In this document: one piece after another, positions 32,733 to 33,864 of the stretch
How positions within the stretch are numbered: the stretch's first letter is position 1
Layout of the letters: each line of letters begins with the position of its first letter
Assembly: GCA_913055785.1 (NCBI GenBank)
Contig: CAJXLJ010000031.1
Span: 1 to 33,864 of the forward strand
Origin: an uncultured Parvularculaceae bacterium
Lineage (GTDB): Bacteria; Pseudomonadota; Alphaproteobacteria; Caulobacterales; Parvularculaceae
Direction: 5' to 3'
Length of the DNA: 33,864 nucleotides
The notes under the pieces: generated by a model
The model's input: the letters and a program-made list of their open reading frames with translations, nothing else
What the model was told of the DNA's origin: nothing
Databases searched by the model: none
Translations under genes and position numbers: made by a program

Positions 32733-33665
32733 TCAGGAAGAAACCGTTTCGTCGACGAGGTCCGCGAAGGCGCCGGCGAGGCCGCGCATGGCTTTGAGCT
32801 TGTCCTGGCCGCGCATCGCCGACGGAGGGCCCATATCGGTTTTGTTGGCGTCGACGATATAGATCCGCCCGTCTTCCCGGCACCGCAAGACGTCGAGCCC
32901 GCCGAAATCGAGGCTCATGGCTTTCGCAAAACGGACGATGCCGTCCTGTTCCGAAGGCGACAGCATGGCGTCGGTGTCTACAAGATCGACGCGGTGGTTG
33001 TCGTTCGAAAAACGTAAGGCGCGGCTGCGGCGCTTCAGGTAAACGAACGGAATCTTGCCGCCGACCACCGGCGTTCTGATGTCGATATGTTCAACGCCGT
33101 TAAAGGTGTTCTCGATCAGCCGCTGGTAAACGAGGCCGGGCTCGGGCGCCTCGACCGGACATTGAACGATGCGGCCGTCATGTTTGCCGTTGCCTTCGGA
33201 CTTGGCGACCGCGGGGCCGCGGTGGGCGACCGGGTCGACCGCGAGTGAGTAACCGAAGGTTTCTTCAAAGACCCGTGCGACGACGCTTTTCCGGATGTCG
33301 AAACAGCCGACATTGAAGGACGGCCGGTTCGACGGCGCGCGGCGCGGCGCGGTCAGGAACTCGCGGTCCTCGAAATAGAAGTGGAGGTCGGCCTCTTCCG
33401 GGTCGTCGACGATCTTCACGTCGGCGAGCTGGCAGACCGGCCAGATCGCATAATAAGAGCGCGGTTTTTTCGGAAAGAAGGAAATGCGGGCGCGCGGTTC
33501 GCGGCCCTTGACGATGCGCGTCGCGCGCAGCGCGTTGACGAGCCAGATGAAGCTGCCGATCCGGAGGACGTCTTTCGCAAAATCGACGGTTAACGGAATT
33601 TGCGCGCCGGTCTCCTTCGCCACCAGCCGGTCGCCGTCGATTTTGAACTCGCCAAAGAAAGACAT
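32733..33665 (-). CDS. ATP-grasp-like protein of unknown function
   Basis: A 310-residue protein. The C-terminal part has the ATP-grasp metal-binding pattern: GGLDVLRCREDGRIYIVDANKTD, with D258, D272 and N274. Earlier, AVAKSEGNGKHDG (K156) resembles the ATP-binding Lys/Gly loop and VYQRLI the strand that contacts adenine. The N-terminal 120 residues (region around RISFFPKKPRSYYAIWPVCQ) are not recognised. ATP-grasp enzymes ligate a carboxylate to an amine or thiol; the substrate is unknown. The start MSFFGEF has GGGAG about seven bases upstream. A 7-base hairpin (33713-33731) lies in the leader. Confidence 0.68.
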   Translation of the reverse strand: MSFFGEFKIDGDRLVAKETGAQIPLTVDFAKDVLRIGSFIWLVNALRATRIVKGREPRARISFFPKKPRSYYAIWPVCQLADVKIVDDPEEADLHFYFEDREFLTAPRRAPSNRPSFNVGCFDIRKSVVARVFEETFGYSLAVDPVAHRGPAVAKSEGNGKHDGRIVQCPVEAPEPGLVYQRLIENTFNGVEHIDIRTPVVGGKIPFVYLKRRSRALRFSNDNHRVDLVDTDAMLSPSEQDGIVRFAKAMSLDFGGLDVLRCREDGRIYIVDANKTDMGPPSAMRGQDKLKAMRGLAGAFADLVDETVSS

Positions 33666-33712
33666 CGGAACTCCCGAAAACCCCAGCCCGCCAGCCAGAC
33701 TCGTCTTTTGAA

Positions 33713-33731
33713 CATGGCTTTTCGAGCCATG
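33713..33731. repeat. Hairpin in the leader of the ATP-grasp-like gene
   Basis: CATGGCT-TTTCG-AGCCATG, a perfect 7-base inverted repeat 48 bases before the start codon. It could be an operator or an mRNA hairpin. The rest of 33666-33864 shows no gene. Confidence 0.4.
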
Positions 33732-33864
33732 ACAAGGAAATAAACAGGTTGTGAGCCCTGAAAAAAGCCCCAAAGAGGCGAACGGCGCGGCTTTTGCGAC
33801 GGGGCGGCCATGTGTCCCGAACGTAAACAAATCCTTAAAGCAGCCGCCCCAATTTTAGCGGCCG

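Overview
This window looks like chromosomal DNA of a GC-rich alphaproteobacterium. The grounds are the xseB/dxs/tlyA neighbourhood, a class II HDAC-type deacetylase, dense GC-ending codons, and short hairpin repeats of a type common in that class. The gene set would fit a Parvularcula/Hyphomonas-like lineage, but that finer placement is inference. No rRNA, tRNA, CRISPR array, insertion sequence or phage gene was seen. After adding two small genes, no stretch longer than 300 bases lacks a gene; the largest gap is 18675-18956.

Layout. (1) 1-3160: the 3' part of an M19 dipeptidase, then an AbrB-type antitoxin/Doc toxin pair under a striking triple-palindrome operator, a conserved two-helix membrane protein, and an HSDL2-like short-chain dehydrogenase. 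(2) 3157-10424: a membrane-anchored M20 peptidase, a large exported ankyrin-repeat protein, a family 25 glycosyltransferase, an HDAC-family hydrolase, a histidine phosphatase, and an exported cysteine-rich protein with the catalytic signature of FAM20-type secretory kinases. The ankyrin and kinase-like genes are clearly poorer in GC than their neighbours. (3) 10591-14646: a LytTR response regulator and a seven-helix sensor kinase (overlapping ATGA), divergent from an S33 lipoprotein hydrolase, with possible LytTR boxes between. (4) 14694-17567: a DUF3297 protein, an HI0933-type flavoprotein, and an AhpD-like protein divergent from a TetR regulator over a two-site operator. (5) 17609-24557: xseB, an inverted SDR gene, dxs, an AraC regulator, a serine hydrolase, tlyA and a SAM methyltransferase. 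(6) 24634-33665: a 41-residue membrane peptide, an alpha/beta hydrolase-GST operon, an MddA-like methyltransferase, aroC, pdxH, a TPR/zincin lipoprotein, a TerB-like protein, a 56-residue membrane peptide, an MBL-fold hydrolase, a cluster of three hairpin repeats and an ATP-grasp-like protein.

Most genes are housekeeping or generic accessory enzymes: DOXP isoprenoid synthesis (dxs), the shikimate pathway (aroC), pyridoxal phosphate (pdxH), nuclease subunit (xseB) and rRNA methylation (tlyA). The most unusual elements are the exported FAM20-like kinase candidate beside the LytTR two-component pair, the exported ankyrin protein with an unrecognised N-terminal domain, the TPR-gluzincin lipoprotein, and the regularly spaced operator array of the toxin-antitoxin module. 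All functions are read from sequence motifs by eye; no database search was run.
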